Source: Streptomyces sp. NBC_01298
GTDB lineage: Bacteria; Actinomycetota; Actinomycetes; Streptomycetales; Streptomycetaceae
DNA: 64,000 nucleotides
Direction of reading: 5' to 3'
Assembly (NCBI RefSeq): GCF_035978755.1
Contig: NZ_CP108414.1
Span: forward strand, 310,001-374,000
Under the pieces are notes generated by a model. The model did not search any database. It was not told the DNA's origin and worked only from the letters and a program-made list of their open reading frames with translations. Within the stretch, counting starts at the first letter, position 1, and each line of letters begins with the position of its first letter. Positions 1-8,262 of this stretch are shown here, in pieces. Made by a program: the position numbers and the translations under genes.

Positions 1-170
1 GCTCGCCCTGCTCGGCACACTAGACGGCCCGAGCGTCCGCGACCCCCCGCTTGGCTTTCCGTCACGCCCAAGTGCGATGTCCGTCGGGCCCTCACCCCTC
101 CGGAGCCCGCTCCGAGTTCACGCACCCACCCGCGTCCACCCGCCCGGACCCGGGGCCGGAGAATGTGCCC

Positions 171-755
171 ATGACCGCAGAACTCGGCGCCGTACTGCCG
201 CGCCGCCGCACGGGGGAAGAACCCCTCCACCTGGACGGCTCCGCCCACGGCAACCTGCTCGGCTTCTGGGCGTGGGCCTATTCGGGACTCGTCGGCAACA
301 CGCTCCGCGGAGCGCTCGCCGAGTACATCGTCGCGCTCGCGCTCGGGGTGGCCGACCAGGGCACTCGGGTGGACTGGGACTCGGTGGACATCCGCGTGCC
401 CGGCGGCCCCAAGGTCGAGGTCAAGTCGTCCGCCTACCTCCAGGAGTGGGGCCAGGCCAGGCTGTCCGCCATCACCTTCTCCATCGCTCCCGCGGAAGGC
501 TGGGACACGGTCACCGGGGCGATCGACCCGGCCCGCCTGCGCCGCGCGGACGTGTACGTCTTCTGCCTCCTCAAACACCAGGACAAGAAGACCCTGGACC
601 CCCTGGACCTCACACAGTGGTCCTTCTACGTCCTCCCGACCTCCGTCCTCGACGAGCACAGGCCCGGCCAACGCACCCTGAACCTCGCCTCCTTGCTCAG
701 CCTGGACCCGGTTCACACCGACTTCGCCGGTCTGCGCGCCGCCGTACTCCACTGA
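171..755 (+). CDS. PD-(D/E)XK nuclease-like protein
   Basis: A 194-residue protein with no signal peptide or membrane segment. Residues 47-91 carry the spacing of a PD-(D/E)XK nuclease core: Glu51 in a helix, Asp73 in 'VDIRV', then 'VEVK' giving Glu83 and Lys85, and a following Gln91. The first ATG of the open frame lies 40 codons upstream at 51, but that extension is Pro/Arg-rich and unlike a folded N-terminus; the ATG at 171 begins the conserved-looking part. No methyltransferase, integrase or toxin partner lies next to it, so a restriction role is not supported. It could be a DNA repair nuclease or a member of a degenerate nuclease family. The motif is seen; the enzymatic function is inferred. 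Confidence 0.7.
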   Translation: MTAELGAVLPRRRTGEEPLHLDGSAHGNLLGFWAWAYSGLVGNTLRGALAEYIVALALGVADQGTRVDWDSVDIRVPGGPKVEVKSSAYLQEWGQARLSAITFSIAPAEGWDTVTGAIDPARLRRADVYVFCLLKHQDKKTLDPLDLTQWSFYVLPTSVLDEHRPGQRTLNLASLLSLDPVHTDFAGLRAAVLH

Positions 756-844
756 TCAGCGGGACCGGAAGCCCGGCCCCTCGCGGCCCCGCCGTGTGAG
801 GATGCGGCCAAGACGACTTCATGATCGGCGAGTTGAGGAGCCCC

Positions 845-1303
845 ATGCGGATGCGGATACGAACGAGCCCGCCCGTTGACGACCGCGCCGCCCCCCGGGT
901 GCCTGCGGGAAGACTCGCCGGCCTCTCCCTGATCGTCGGCTGCGCTCTGCTCCTGACGGCCTGTACGGAGCGGGAGGGGACCGCCGCGCCGGTCAGACCG
1001 ACGGTGACGAGTACGGCCGCGCCGTCGGCCGCCCTGGCACTGGCACTGGCCGACCGGTATCACCGGGCGGGCGGCGACGAGAGCGTGTACGCCATCCAGC
1101 GGGAGGCGGGTCCCGACGAGGCCCCGCTCCTGATCCTCCGGACCACGCACACCGATTCGGGCCACGCACTCTTCGAGCAGCAGCGGGACTCCGTCCTCTC
1201 CTACCTCACCCGGTCCGAGCAACTCTCCACGTCCGAGGGCTACCTGATGGACGTGTTCGGCGCGCACGGGGCCCTGCTCCACCGCTGGGACGCCCGCTCC
1301 TAG
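845..1303 (+). CDS. Small secreted lipoprotein
   Basis: A 152-residue protein with an Arg-rich N-terminus, a hydrophobic stretch (about residues 22-36) and the lipobox 'LLTAC', so it should be lipidated and anchored outside the membrane. The mature part has no recognised domain. The ATG at 845 was chosen over one at 821 because a GAGGAG ribosome site sits just in front of it. The stop codon TAG at 1301-1303 touches what looks like the outer end of an IS5-type element remnant, so the native C-terminus may have been altered by that insertion. The lipoprotein class is secure; the function is unknown. Confidence 0.75.
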   Translation: MRMRIRTSPPVDDRAAPRVPAGRLAGLSLIVGCALLLTACTEREGTAAPVRPTVTSTAAPSAALALALADRYHRAGGDESVYAIQREAGPDEAPLLILRTTHTDSGHALFEQQRDSVLSYLTRSEQLSTSEGYLMDVFGAHGALLHRWDARS

Positions 1304-1318
1304 GCCGTTTCTTAGCGA

Positions 1319-1403
1319 TCACCTCGCGGCCCAGATGTGGATGGCCGCGAGGTGGAGGGCCGCCTGGTAGACAGTCGCGGTCTTGTCGTAGCGAGTGGCC
1401 AGG
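1319..1403 (-). pseudogene. IS5-family transposase C-terminal remnant
   Basis: The last about 27 codons of a transposase: 'LATRYDKTATVYQAALHL' followed by a short hydrophobic tail ending in 'IWAAR' and TGA. This resembles the C-terminus of the common actinobacterial IS5-type transposase ('IATRYDKTA..Y.A....'). The sequence between its stop and the neighbouring lipoprotein stop (1304-1318, GGCCGTTTCTTAGC) is probably the element's terminal repeat. Everything upstream of the 'ATRYDK' stretch is missing, so the element is dead. Assignment is by motif memory; the exact IS was not determined. Confidence 0.7.
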
Positions 1404-1485
1404 ATTTCCCGCTCCCCGGGATGCCGGTCAGTAGAACGGCCCCGGCAGCCGGCTCGCGATCGACGGGCACCAGATCCAAGCTCAT
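1404..1485 (-). pseudogene. 5' fragment of a P-loop ATPase/kinase gene, cut by the IS remnant
   Basis: An ATG at 1485 with a good ribosome site (GGAGAAG, 7 bases upstream) opens a frame reading 'MSLDLVPVDREP' and then 'VLLTGIPGSGKS', a full Walker A motif. Directly after the Lys-Ser the sequence changes to the IS5 transposase tail. The 28 remaining codons look like the start of a small AAA-type kinase or ATPase whose other part has been lost. No continuation of the gene was found in the window. Confidence 0.6.
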
Positions 1486-1583
1486 ACGACTTCTCCAAAC
1501 ACAAACGATCAAGGCCTCGAGGGTACGCGCTGCCCCTGATGCGCCGAATCGGCGACCCCTTGATCCACTTTCGGCACACGCCC

Positions 1584-2336
1584 CTAGAACTCGGGCGGCT
1601 TGCGCCACACGGAGATGTGCTTCGCGGAGTCCTGGGTGAACGGCGCCCCGTCCCAGTCCGCGACGCGATGTTCCTTCTCCAGCCCGGCGATCCGTGCCAT
1701 CAGGTCGAGCTCCGCCGGCCACGCGTAGCGGTGCCGGGAGTTGTCGCGGCGGTAGCGGACGTCATCGCCGTCGCCTTCGCGGGTGAAGTGGTGCGATACG
1801 AGGATCTGCTCGACCAGGTCGAAGGTGTCGAAGCCGAGGTGCTGCTCGGAGACGTCGAACGGCACCGCGACCTGGCCGGGCGGCAGGAACCGCAGCGGCG
1901 GCACCCCCAGCTCGATGACGAACCGGCCGCCGGGCTCCAGATGGCGTGCGGCGTTGCGGAAGCACTCGATCTGCTCGTCCTGCGTGAGCAGGTTCGTGAT
2001 CGTGTTGTAGACGAGATAGACCAGGGTGAACGTGCCGGGGACGACCGTGGTGGCCATGTCGCCGATGACCACCGGGAGCGTGTCCTCATCCACCTTTCGC
2101 CGCAGCACCGCCGCCATGTGCCCGGACAGCTCGATGCCCACCACCGGCACGCCGCGCTCCCGCAGCGGGACGCCCACCCGTCCGGTCCCGATGGCGAACT
2201 CCAGGGCCCGGCCGTCTCCGGCGAGCTCCGCGAGGAAGGCGAGGGCCGGTCCGAGAGCGGCGGCCGAGGACGTCTCGGCCTCCTCGGCGTCATAGCGGTC
2301 GGCGGTCGCGCGGGTCCACAGTTCACTGCTCGTCAC
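1584..2336 (-). CDS. Class I SAM-dependent methyltransferase
   Basis: A 250-residue Rossmann-fold methyltransferase. Motif I is 'LEFAIGTGRVGVPL', followed by an acidic residue after beta-2 ('GIELSGHM') and 'VIGDMATT' for motif II/III; 'LEPGGRFVIELG' is the post-IV loop. The C-terminal half resembles small-molecule methyltransferases of the Methyltransf_25 type. A GTG at 2336 is preferred, since the upstream frame to 2441 is low-complexity and would extend into another intergenic segment; the ribosome site is weak. The substrate cannot be told from sequence and no biosynthetic partner adjoins it. Confidence 0.82.
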   Translation of the reverse strand: MTSSELWTRATADRYDAEEAETSSAAALGPALAFLAELAGDGRALEFAIGTGRVGVPLRERGVPVVGIELSGHMAAVLRRKVDEDTLPVVIGDMATTVVPGTFTLVYLVYNTITNLLTQDEQIECFRNAARHLEPGGRFVIELGVPPLRFLPPGQVAVPFDVSEQHLGFDTFDLVEQILVSHHFTREGDGDDVRYRRDNSRHRYAWPAELDLMARIAGLEKEHRVADWDGAPFTQDSAKHISVWRKPPEF

Positions 2337-2531
2337 GGGCGGCAACTCTGCCCGGCGACGAGGGGCACTGTCGACGCATTTTCCTCCCGCCGGCGGCGAC
2401 ACCGGCCCGAACGCCCCGCGCAACCCGCCCACCGGAGCCAAGGACGCCTACCTCACCGCGCTACCGACCGCCATCGCCCCCACCCCGGCGTCCCCTTTAG
2501 GCTGCGCGTCATCCACATCGTTCGGGGGATC

Positions 2532-3128
2532 ATGAACTTCAGTCGATACCGCAGACCGTCGGCCTTTCTGCTGCTGACGGCGGGAGTCGTCTTCGGCGGC
2601 GCGGCCGTAGCCGGATTCGAGGCGGGAGGCGAGGGCGCGCTGGTCCTGCTGCTCCGGCTCCGCGAACACCTCCTTCTTCTGGGATGGCTCGCCGTGGCCG
2701 CGGTGACCGGGGCGCTCCTGTTGGGACTGGCGAAGTCATCCGCCCTGCGCATGCCCCTGGTCGTCGCGGTGCTCGTCACCGGCGTCCCCCTGCTGCTCTT
2801 CGGGGGCTTCGTCTCCACACTGTTCGGGGGTTCGGACACTGTGTTGAGCACCGAATCGGCCCCGGGCCGCAGCGACCGCCACCTGGTCGTGACGGCACGG
2901 AGCGGAAACCTCGACCCGGTGTGGTGCGTCTATCTGCACCAGGGGAACCCACCGCGGGAACGCCGATGGACGGTCGGCTGCTTCAACGGCGACGCCGAGG
3001 ACAACTCGCTCAGGGAGACCGTGTGGGCGGCTCCCGACCGGATTCGCATGACCACCGAGGAAGGCGAGGTCCACGAAGTGACCATCGCCCCGGGCGGTCG
3101 GCCCGATCGGTTCGTCTCCGTCGGTTAG
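2532..3128 (+). CDS. Small membrane protein with extracytoplasmic tail
   Basis: A 198-residue protein with three predicted membrane segments (about residues 11-30, 45-68 and 73-96) followed by a soluble C-terminal domain of about 100 residues that contains two Cys ('VWCVYLHQ' and 'TVGCFNGD') likely able to form a disulfide outside the cell. A GGGGGA ribosome site precedes the ATG. The stop overlaps the stop of the convergent oxidase gene by four bases, so the two genes share their ends. No family was recognised. Confidence 0.75.
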   Translation: MNFSRYRRPSAFLLLTAGVVFGGAAVAGFEAGGEGALVLLLRLREHLLLLGWLAVAAVTGALLLGLAKSSALRMPLVVAVLVTGVPLLLFGGFVSTLFGGSDTVLSTESAPGRSDRHLVVTARSGNLDPVWCVYLHQGNPPRERRWTVGCFNGDAEDNSLRETVWAAPDRIRMTTEEGEVHEVTIAPGGRPDRFVSVG

Positions 3129-4705
3129 TGGTGCGCGCCCGCGTGCTGGTGTGTGCCGGGGGCGGACGGGAGCTTGGCGGGCGGCGGCGAGCCGCCCGGA
3201 TCTGTCACGGTGAACTGGCCCATCATGCCCTCGTCCTCGTGGTAGAGGAGGTGGCAGTGGTACATGTACGGGGTGTCCGGGTCGGCGGGGCCCTCGAACC
3301 GCATGGCTATGCGGACCGTCGTGCCGGACGGGATGAAGACGGTGTCCTTCGGTCCGCGCAACGACGGTGGAGGGGCGGCGCCGTTGATGTCGAGCACGCG
3401 GAACTGGACGTCGTGGACGTGGAAGTTGTGCGGCATGCCGTCGTCGTTGCGCAGGGTCCAGGTCTCGGCCGTGCCGCGGGTGACCGTCTCGTCCACCCGG
3501 GACATGTCCATCTTCCGGCCGTTGATGCCGGACATCTTGAGGTCGAAGAAGCGGCCGCGTACCGAGTCCTCGCCGGTGGGGAGCGTCGAGGGTGGTGTCA
3601 GCGTCCGCGGCAGCTCGGCCGACGGTCGCAGGGTGGGGGCTCCGCGCAGTTGCATCACGTCGAAGGAGTCGTCGCCGCCCCCGAAGCGCTGGTTCCAGAA
3701 GTCCAGCCCGGCGTCCAGGGGATGGGAGCGCAGGACCGTCCGCTCGCCCGGCCGTACGCGTACGACGATCTCCGCGCGCTCCCCCGGCGACAGCCGCAGG
3801 CGGTCGGTCGGGTGCGGGGCCTCGAGGAGGCCGCCGTCGGAGGCTATCTGCCGGAACTCCCGGCCGTCGTCGAAGCCGAAGGTGTAGACGCGGGCGGTGG
3901 AGGCGTTGAGCAGGCGCAGCCTGACCAACTCGTCCCGGACGGTGACGTACGGGTCCAGCGTGCCGTTGACCATCGTCCGGTCGCCGAGGAAACCCACGTT
4001 GCGCATCAGCTTGTGGCCGTGGTCGAACTTCGCGCCGTCGAAGGACACGTCCTGGACGATGACCGGGATGTCGTCGACCCCATAGGTCTTGGGCAGGGGC
4101 AGGACCGCCGACCGCTCGTCGTCCAGGAGGAACAGCCCCGCGAGTCCGCGCTGCACATGTGACTCGGTCGCGCCGTGCGGGTGCGGGTGGTACCAGAGGG
4201 TCGAGGCCGGCTGCTCGACCGTCCACTCGGGGGTCCAACTGCCGCCCGCCGGAACCGTCTGGTGCGGTCCGCCGTCCATCGCGGCGGGCAGGTGCATGCC
4301 GTGCCAGTGGACGGACGATGCCTCGGGCAGGGCGTTGGCCACCTTCACCCGGACCTTCTCCCCCTTCGCCGCGCGGAGCGTGGGACCGAGGTGGCTGCCG
4401 TTGAACCCCCAGGTGGGGGTCTTGCTCCCCGGGGTGAACTCGGTTTCTCCTGCCCGCATCCGCAGGTCGAAGACGCGTGTTCCGTCGGCCTCCACCGTGG
4501 ACGCCGCGAGGGGCGGCACGGCGAGGGCGTTGCGGAAGTCCACCGCGCCGACGGTGGACACCTTGGCTCCGGTGTAGAGCCAGGTGAAGAGCACCCCGAT
4601 GACCAGCGCGAAGGCCGCGGCCAGCGAGCAGAGGATCAGCAGCGCCCGCTTCCAGGGCGCCATCCGGCGCCTGCCGCCGGTCCCGTTCTTCCCGTTTCTC
4701 CACAT
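3125..4705 (-). CDS. Multicopper oxidase, membrane-anchored
   Basis: About 526 residues with an N-terminal membrane anchor ('ALLILCSLAAAFALVIGVLF') and then cupredoxin domains of the CotA/CueO/bilirubin-oxidase type. All four copper-ligand motifs are visible: 'HWHGMHLP', 'WYHPHPHG', 'HNFHVHDVQF' and 'YHCHLLYHEDEGMM', the last carrying the His-Cys-His of the type 1 site and an axial Met. It should oxidise phenolics or metal ions with reduction of oxygen to water on the outer face. Starts are possible at 4741, 4705 and 4663; none has a strong ribosome site, and 4705 was taken as a compromise. The C-terminus is His-rich ('HQHAGAHH'), perhaps binding metal. The multicopper oxidase identity is secure; the substrate is unknown. 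Confidence 0.9.
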   Translation of the reverse strand: MWRNGKNGTGGRRRMAPWKRALLILCSLAAAFALVIGVLFTWLYTGAKVSTVGAVDFRNALAVPPLAASTVEADGTRVFDLRMRAGETEFTPGSKTPTWGFNGSHLGPTLRAAKGEKVRVKVANALPEASSVHWHGMHLPAAMDGGPHQTVPAGGSWTPEWTVEQPASTLWYHPHPHGATESHVQRGLAGLFLLDDERSAVLPLPKTYGVDDIPVIVQDVSFDGAKFDHGHKLMRNVGFLGDRTMVNGTLDPYVTVRDELVRLRLLNASTARVYTFGFDDGREFRQIASDGGLLEAPHPTDRLRLSPGERAEIVVRVRPGERTVLRSHPLDAGLDFWNQRFGGGDDSFDVMQLRGAPTLRPSAELPRTLTPPSTLPTGEDSVRGRFFDLKMSGINGRKMDMSRVDETVTRGTAETWTLRNDDGMPHNFHVHDVQFRVLDINGAAPPPSLRGPKDTVFIPSGTTVRIAMRFEGPADPDTPYMYHCHLLYHEDEGMMGQFTVTDPGGSPPPAKLPSAPGTHQHAGAHH

Positions 4706-4758
4706 GGGAACGACGCTACGGACGGTGCGGGCGCCGGACATCGGGGAGCGACCCGGGT

Positions 4759-4809
4759 CCGACCCCGACCCCGCCCCCTAGATCGTTCAGGGGCGGTGTC
4801 GGGGTCGGG
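4759..4809. terminator. Long GC hairpin after the 2H phosphoesterase gene
   Basis: Arms at about 4759-4779 and 4789-4808 (CCGACCCCGACCCCGCCCC against GGGGCGGTGTCGGGGTCGG) pair nearly fully around a 9-base loop. It overlaps the stop codon and last codons of the gene ending at 4787 and lies upstream of the oxidase gene on the same strand, so it probably ends the upstream transcript. Confidence 0.6.
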
Positions 4810-5371
4810 GCGCGGGGTCGGCGAGCGCGAACGATGCTCGTACCCGCCACTTCGTGCCGTCGTGGACCATCAGCTCGACCGACGAGACGCGGGAGGTGAG
4901 GGGGAGCCCGTCGCCGAGGTCGGACTCGATCTCGTCCAGGACCGCGTCCTGCTGTCCTTGAGCGATGGTCAGGTGCGGCACGATCTCGGCGAACCGGCCG
5001 CCGTACGGCGGAGCCTCGGGCCAGCGCTCGGCGATCGCCTCCGTGAGCCGGATCAGCGGCGCGGCGGGTTCCGGCACGAGGTACGAGACCTCCGGGAGTC
5101 GTCCGCACCGCTCGAACCGCAGGTCGAAGGCCTGGTGGCTGCCCAGAACCTCCGCCAGGCCGGCGTGGACGAGGGGATCGATCCGGCTCTCCTCCAGGAA
5201 CGGGAAGAGCACGGTGACGTGTGCGGGAACCCCGGCGCGGGCCGACGGGTCCAGCCGTTCGCGCCACGCGCGGACGGCCGGCTCCGCCTCCGGGATCCTG
5301 ACGATCAGACCCGTCTGCCCGGCCTGGAACGTGCTGTTGCCGTCATCTGCCATGACACGGGATGATGCCAC
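4787..5371 (-). CDS. 2H phosphoesterase / 2'-5' RNA ligase family protein
   Basis: A 194-residue protein with the two His-x-Thr motifs that define the 2H phosphoesterase fold: 'HVTVLFPF' (His51) and 'PHLTIAQG' (His132). Family members act on 2'-5' linkages or cyclic phosphates of RNA or nucleotides. The GTG at 5371 is preferred to the in-frame ATG at 5353 because an AAAGGA ribosome site precedes the GTG. It is monocistronic between an M1 peptidase gene and a hairpin. The fold is confident; the substrate is not known. Confidence 0.82.
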   Translation of the reverse strand: MASSRVMADDGNSTFQAGQTGLIVRIPEAEPAVRAWRERLDPSARAGVPAHVTVLFPFLEESRIDPLVHAGLAEVLGSHQAFDLRFERCGRLPEVSYLVPEPAAPLIRLTEAIAERWPEAPPYGGRFAEIVPHLTIAQGQQDAVLDEIESDLGDGLPLTSRVSSVELMVHDGTKWRVRASFALADPAPRPRHRP

Positions 5372-5413
5372 CGGAAGATCCTTTCGCGCCCCCGGATTTC
5401 GTCTCGGACCTCG

Positions 5414-6811
5414 TCAGTTGATCCGGTGTTCCGCCCAGAACGGGGTGAGGTCCCGGGCCGTCGCCGCCTGGGCCGCGCGCTTGAAGTCCGAGGTGGTGGA
5501 GACCCCCAGCCAGTGATCGCGGACGTAGCCGCGCAGCATGGCCGCCATCGCCGGGGCGCCCAGAGCGCGTTCCAGGTCGTGCAGGGCGCAGGAGCCGCGG
5601 TGGTAGACGACCCGGACGTACTCCGAGCGGTGACCGTCCGCGTAGTAGGACATGGGGCGGGTCAGGGCGGCCGTGTCGCTGGGCCAGGCGCCCCGGTCCT
5701 CCCAGCAGGTGGTGGTGTCCATGCCGTAGTACGACTGGTTCGCGTACTGGGCGAAGCTCTCGTCCAACCAGGGATCGGCGAACTGGTCGTTGCCGACGAT
5801 GCCGTAGAACCACTGGTGGGCGATTTCGTGGACCGCGCCGGACCCGTCCGATTCGGTCCACAGCAGGACGAGGCCCGGGAACTCCATGCTGCCGAAGTCG
5901 TCGAGGTTCTCGCTCATGACGAGGTCGAGCTCACCGTACGGGTAGTGTCCGAACCGCTTCCCGAACTCGTCGACGGAGCCGACGCCGTCCTTCAGGGCCA
6001 GGGCGACACCCTCGGGCGGGGTGGCAGCGGTCCAGTAGGCGTTCAGCCGTACTCCGCCGGGCGTGGTCACCGTCTTCGACAGGAAGGGGCCCGCCGCCCA
6101 CGCGAAGTCCCGTACCCCGTGCGCGACGCTGGTGGTGACCGTGCGGCCGGGCGCGCCCGCGCGGCGGGTGGTCGTGCCCGTCGCGGGGACGACGAGCGCG
6201 CTGGGGTGGTCGAGGACGACGCGGAAGTCGCCGGTCAGGGTGTGGAAGCTCTCGCCGAAGCCGACGTCCGGGTCGAGGTGGCGGCCCTGGGCGTCGCGAA
6301 CGGACAGCAGGGGCAGCGCGTTGCCGAGGTAGCGGTGCGCGCCGTCCTTGCCGAAGCGGTGGACGCGGTCCGGGACGGTGAGGGCCACGTCGAAGGAGAT
6401 GCTGGCCCGGGCCCCGTACGGGAGCGGCGCGGGCAGGTCGATCCGCAGGGCGGTGCAGTCCACGGTCAGCGGTCGCGCGGTGCCTCCGGTGACCGCGCCG
6501 ACCCGGACCGGGGACGGCGCCTCGGGGGCTGCGCAGCCGTCGGCGCCGTTGCCCCACAGCCGGACGTCGACCGAACGCAGCGCAGTACGGGCGGAGTTGC
6601 GGAAGGACACCGTCTGGCGGCCGGTCCAGTGCGAGCCGTCGGCGTCGCCGCGCAGCGACACCTCGTAGGAGGGGCGGTCGGGCGTCGCCGCCGACGCGGG
6701 CGCGGGGCCCTCGGGCGCCGTGGGGCTCTGGGCGGCGGCCGTCTGGGGCACGCAGAGCATGACGGATGCGAGGGCGAGCAGCAGGGCCCGCCGAATCCTG
6801 AGCGAGATCAT
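5414..6811 (-). CDS. Secreted M1-family zinc aminopeptidase
   Basis: A 465-residue exported metallopeptidase. The ATG at 6811 starts a clear signal peptide ('MISLRIRRALLLALASVML', then an Ala-Gln cleavage region). The zinc site is complete: 'HEIAHQWF' supplies two His and the catalytic Glu, and 'WLDESFAQY' supplies the third ligand Glu 18 residues later. 'GSMEFPG' stands in for the GxMEN exopeptidase loop. It is shorter than cytosolic PepN (about 850 residues) and matches the small secreted actinobacterial M1 group, lacking the large C-terminal helical domain. It probably trims extracellular peptides. Upstream ATG codons to 6862 were rejected because they would mask the signal peptide. Confidence 0.9.
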   Translation of the reverse strand: MISLRIRRALLLALASVMLCVPQTAAAQSPTAPEGPAPASAATPDRPSYEVSLRGDADGSHWTGRQTVSFRNSARTALRSVDVRLWGNGADGCAAPEAPSPVRVGAVTGGTARPLTVDCTALRIDLPAPLPYGARASISFDVALTVPDRVHRFGKDGAHRYLGNALPLLSVRDAQGRHLDPDVGFGESFHTLTGDFRVVLDHPSALVVPATGTTTRRAGAPGRTVTTSVAHGVRDFAWAAGPFLSKTVTTPGGVRLNAYWTAATPPEGVALALKDGVGSVDEFGKRFGHYPYGELDLVMSENLDDFGSMEFPGLVLLWTESDGSGAVHEIAHQWFYGIVGNDQFADPWLDESFAQYANQSYYGMDTTTCWEDRGAWPSDTAALTRPMSYYADGHRSEYVRVVYHRGSCALHDLERALGAPAMAAMLRGYVRDHWLGVSTTSDFKRAAQAATARDLTPFWAEHRIN

Positions 6812-6868
6812 GACCGGCACGCTAGAACGTCCGTACGGGCGGACGGGCGTGTTCCAGGGCAACCGCCC

Positions 6869-7348
6869 TCAGGTCTCGCCCAGCCCGATGCACTTCGACT
6901 GCTGGGGAAGGTCCCGTACGGCCTTGTCGACGACGGCCAGGGCGTCCCCGGCGAGCTGGTCGGACTCGGTGAACGCCACCTCCACCGCGGGGATCCGTCC
7001 GTACGTGGTGAGCACCCGCGGCCCCGCGCGCCCGGCTCGCTCTTCGTCGAGGACCCAATCGGTGCCGTTGACGTTCATGCAGGTGTTGACCGTGGGGGCA
7101 AGGGGCTCGACACCGCAGCGCAGCACGATGGCGCCACCGCCCCAGCTCGCGGCGCCGGCTCCCTCGACCGAGTCGCGCTCCTCCCCGAGCAGTTCGTCGG
7201 GAAGCCGCGCCAGGACCCGGCGGCACTGGGGATCGGCGGCGAAGGGACCCGGCTCGACGGATCGTGCGCCGGTCAGGGCGTAGGTCCCGACGGCCACGAG
7301 CCCCAGCGCCCCGAGACCGGTCAGGACGGCCCGCTGCTTCCGGTCCAC
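6869..7348 (-). CDS. DUF3515 family membrane-anchored protein
   Basis: A protein of about 159 residues with one N-terminal membrane segment ('AVLTGLGALGLVAVGTYAL') and an outer domain with conserved Cys ('PQCRRVLARLP', 'IVLRCGV', 'NTCMNVNG', 'SKCIGLG'). This arrangement, including 'W' before 'VLRCGV', matches DUF3515, found throughout actinomycetes and often near D-Ala-D-Ala ligase genes, though not here. The GTG at 7348 has a GGAG ribosome site 6 bases upstream; the GTG at 7375 has none with proper spacing. The function of the family is unknown. Confidence 0.72.
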   Translation of the reverse strand: MDRKQRAVLTGLGALGLVAVGTYALTGARSVEPGPFAADPQCRRVLARLPDELLGEERDSVEGAGAASWGGGAIVLRCGVEPLAPTVNTCMNVNGTDWVLDEERAGRAGPRVLTTYGRIPAVEVAFTESDQLAGDALAVVDKAVRDLPQQSKCIGLGET

Positions 7349-7402
7349 TTCGCTCTCCACACCGACTGGCCGCACTCCGCTCGCAACGGCACTCCGATGA
7401 CC

Positions 7403-8056
7403 CTACCCAGTCGCGCCGGCGAGACCGGACAGTGCGGTGTGCCAGGCCGAGGTGACCGCCCCGTGGGCCGCGGCCGTTGCCTCGGGCACGCCGTCCGGCA
7501 GGAACAGGGGCGCGCCCACGTGGACGTGTACGCGCGGCCGGCGGACCGGGGCCGTGAGGACTCCGGCGAGCTGTTTGGCCGTCGTCCCGGAACTCACGCG
7601 GCGCACGCCCGCCTGACCGACGGGTCGGACGGGTGCTCCGGTGGCCAGGGCGAGGCGGGCCAGGCCGCTGCGGAAGGGCAGGGGCGCGGCTTCCCCGGAG
7701 TCGCGGCGGGCGGGAATCCCGCCTTCCCCGTACATCAGCACGCACCGGCCCGCCGCCAGCGCCCCGGCGGCGTCGGCGAGCGAACCCGCCGCGTGAGCCG
7801 TTCCCCGGCGGACCGGTACGTGCCCTTCCCGGGCGAGCGCCCCGCCCAGCACCGGGATCCGCCACAGCCCGGCCGTGGCCATGATCACGGGGTCGACGCC
7901 GAGCCGGCGCAGGGCGGCGACCACGATGACGGGGTCGGCCAGGCTGGTGTGGTTGGCGGCCAGGATGGTCCCGCCGGCCACCGGGCCCGACACGTCCTCG
8001 GACACGGTCATCCGCCCGAACACCGGAGCCAGGACGGCGGCGACGTGGCTGATCAT
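7403..8056 (-). CDS. 1-acyl-sn-glycerol-3-phosphate acyltransferase (PlsC type)
   Basis: A 217-residue lysophospholipid acyltransferase-like protein. The catalytic 'NHTSLAD' (H-x4-D) lies at about residue 35, and 'MYGEGGI' occupies the position of the usual EGTR substrate-binding motif. It should move acyl chains onto a glycerophosphate or a related lipid at the inner membrane face. The ATG at 8056 has a GGAGG site 9 bases upstream; the open frame continues upstream but there crosses a tandem-repeat intergenic region. It is divergent from the DUF2809 gene. The acceptor is uncertain because EGTR has become EGGI. Confidence 0.82.
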   Translation of the reverse strand: MISHVAAVLAPVFGRMTVSEDVSGPVAGGTILAANHTSLADPVIVVAALRRLGVDPVIMATAGLWRIPVLGGALAREGHVPVRRGTAHAAGSLADAAGALAAGRCVLMYGEGGIPARRDSGEAAPLPFRSGLARLALATGAPVRPVGQAGVRRVSSGTTAKQLAGVLTAPVRRPRVHVHVGAPLFLPDGVPEATAAAHGAVTSAWHTALSGLAGATG

Positions 8057-8166
8057 GGAATGGAACCTCCGGGACGGGGGGTGCGTCTTCGTGACCTCAG
8101 CCTGTCGGCCGCGGGGCGGTCCGTCATGAGTCGCGCTACTCAAGCGGCCTGGGTACGTGGTCCGCT

Positions 8167-8194
8167 CCGCCCTCCGCCCTCCGCCCTCCGCCCT
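8167..8194. repeat. Four tandem CCGCCCT units
   Basis: Exact 7-base units at 8167-8173, 8174-8180, 8181-8187 and 8188-8194. The complementary strand therefore carries four GGG runs spaced by four bases, which fits the G-quadruplex pattern. It lies in the 206-base gap between the divergent PlsC and DUF2809 genes, where their promoters should be. Confidence 0.85.
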
Positions 8195-8262
8195 CCGCTC
8201 CGCGACGGAGGCGGGAGCGGACCCGGAGCAGGTGGGCGACGCGCGTCTGGCAGGGTGGTCCC

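Noticed and set aside
51..170. Extension of the first gene to the ATG at 51.
   Set aside because: The added 40 residues are Pro/Arg-rich and the same DNA is open in two frames, typical of noncoding GC-rich sequence.
171..755. Annotation of the first gene as a restriction endonuclease.
   Set aside because: Only the core motif supports it; no methyltransferase or specificity gene adjoins, so the broader nuclease-like call was kept.
1395..3128. A very long plus-strand frame running across the methyltransferase region.
   Set aside because: Its upper part lies antisense to the methyltransferase with Arg/Val-rich shadow text; only the segment from 2532 has a ribosome site and protein-like composition.
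8167..8194. The CCGCCCT units as a short CRISPR-like array.
   Set aside because: The units are directly adjacent with no spacers and no cas genes are present.
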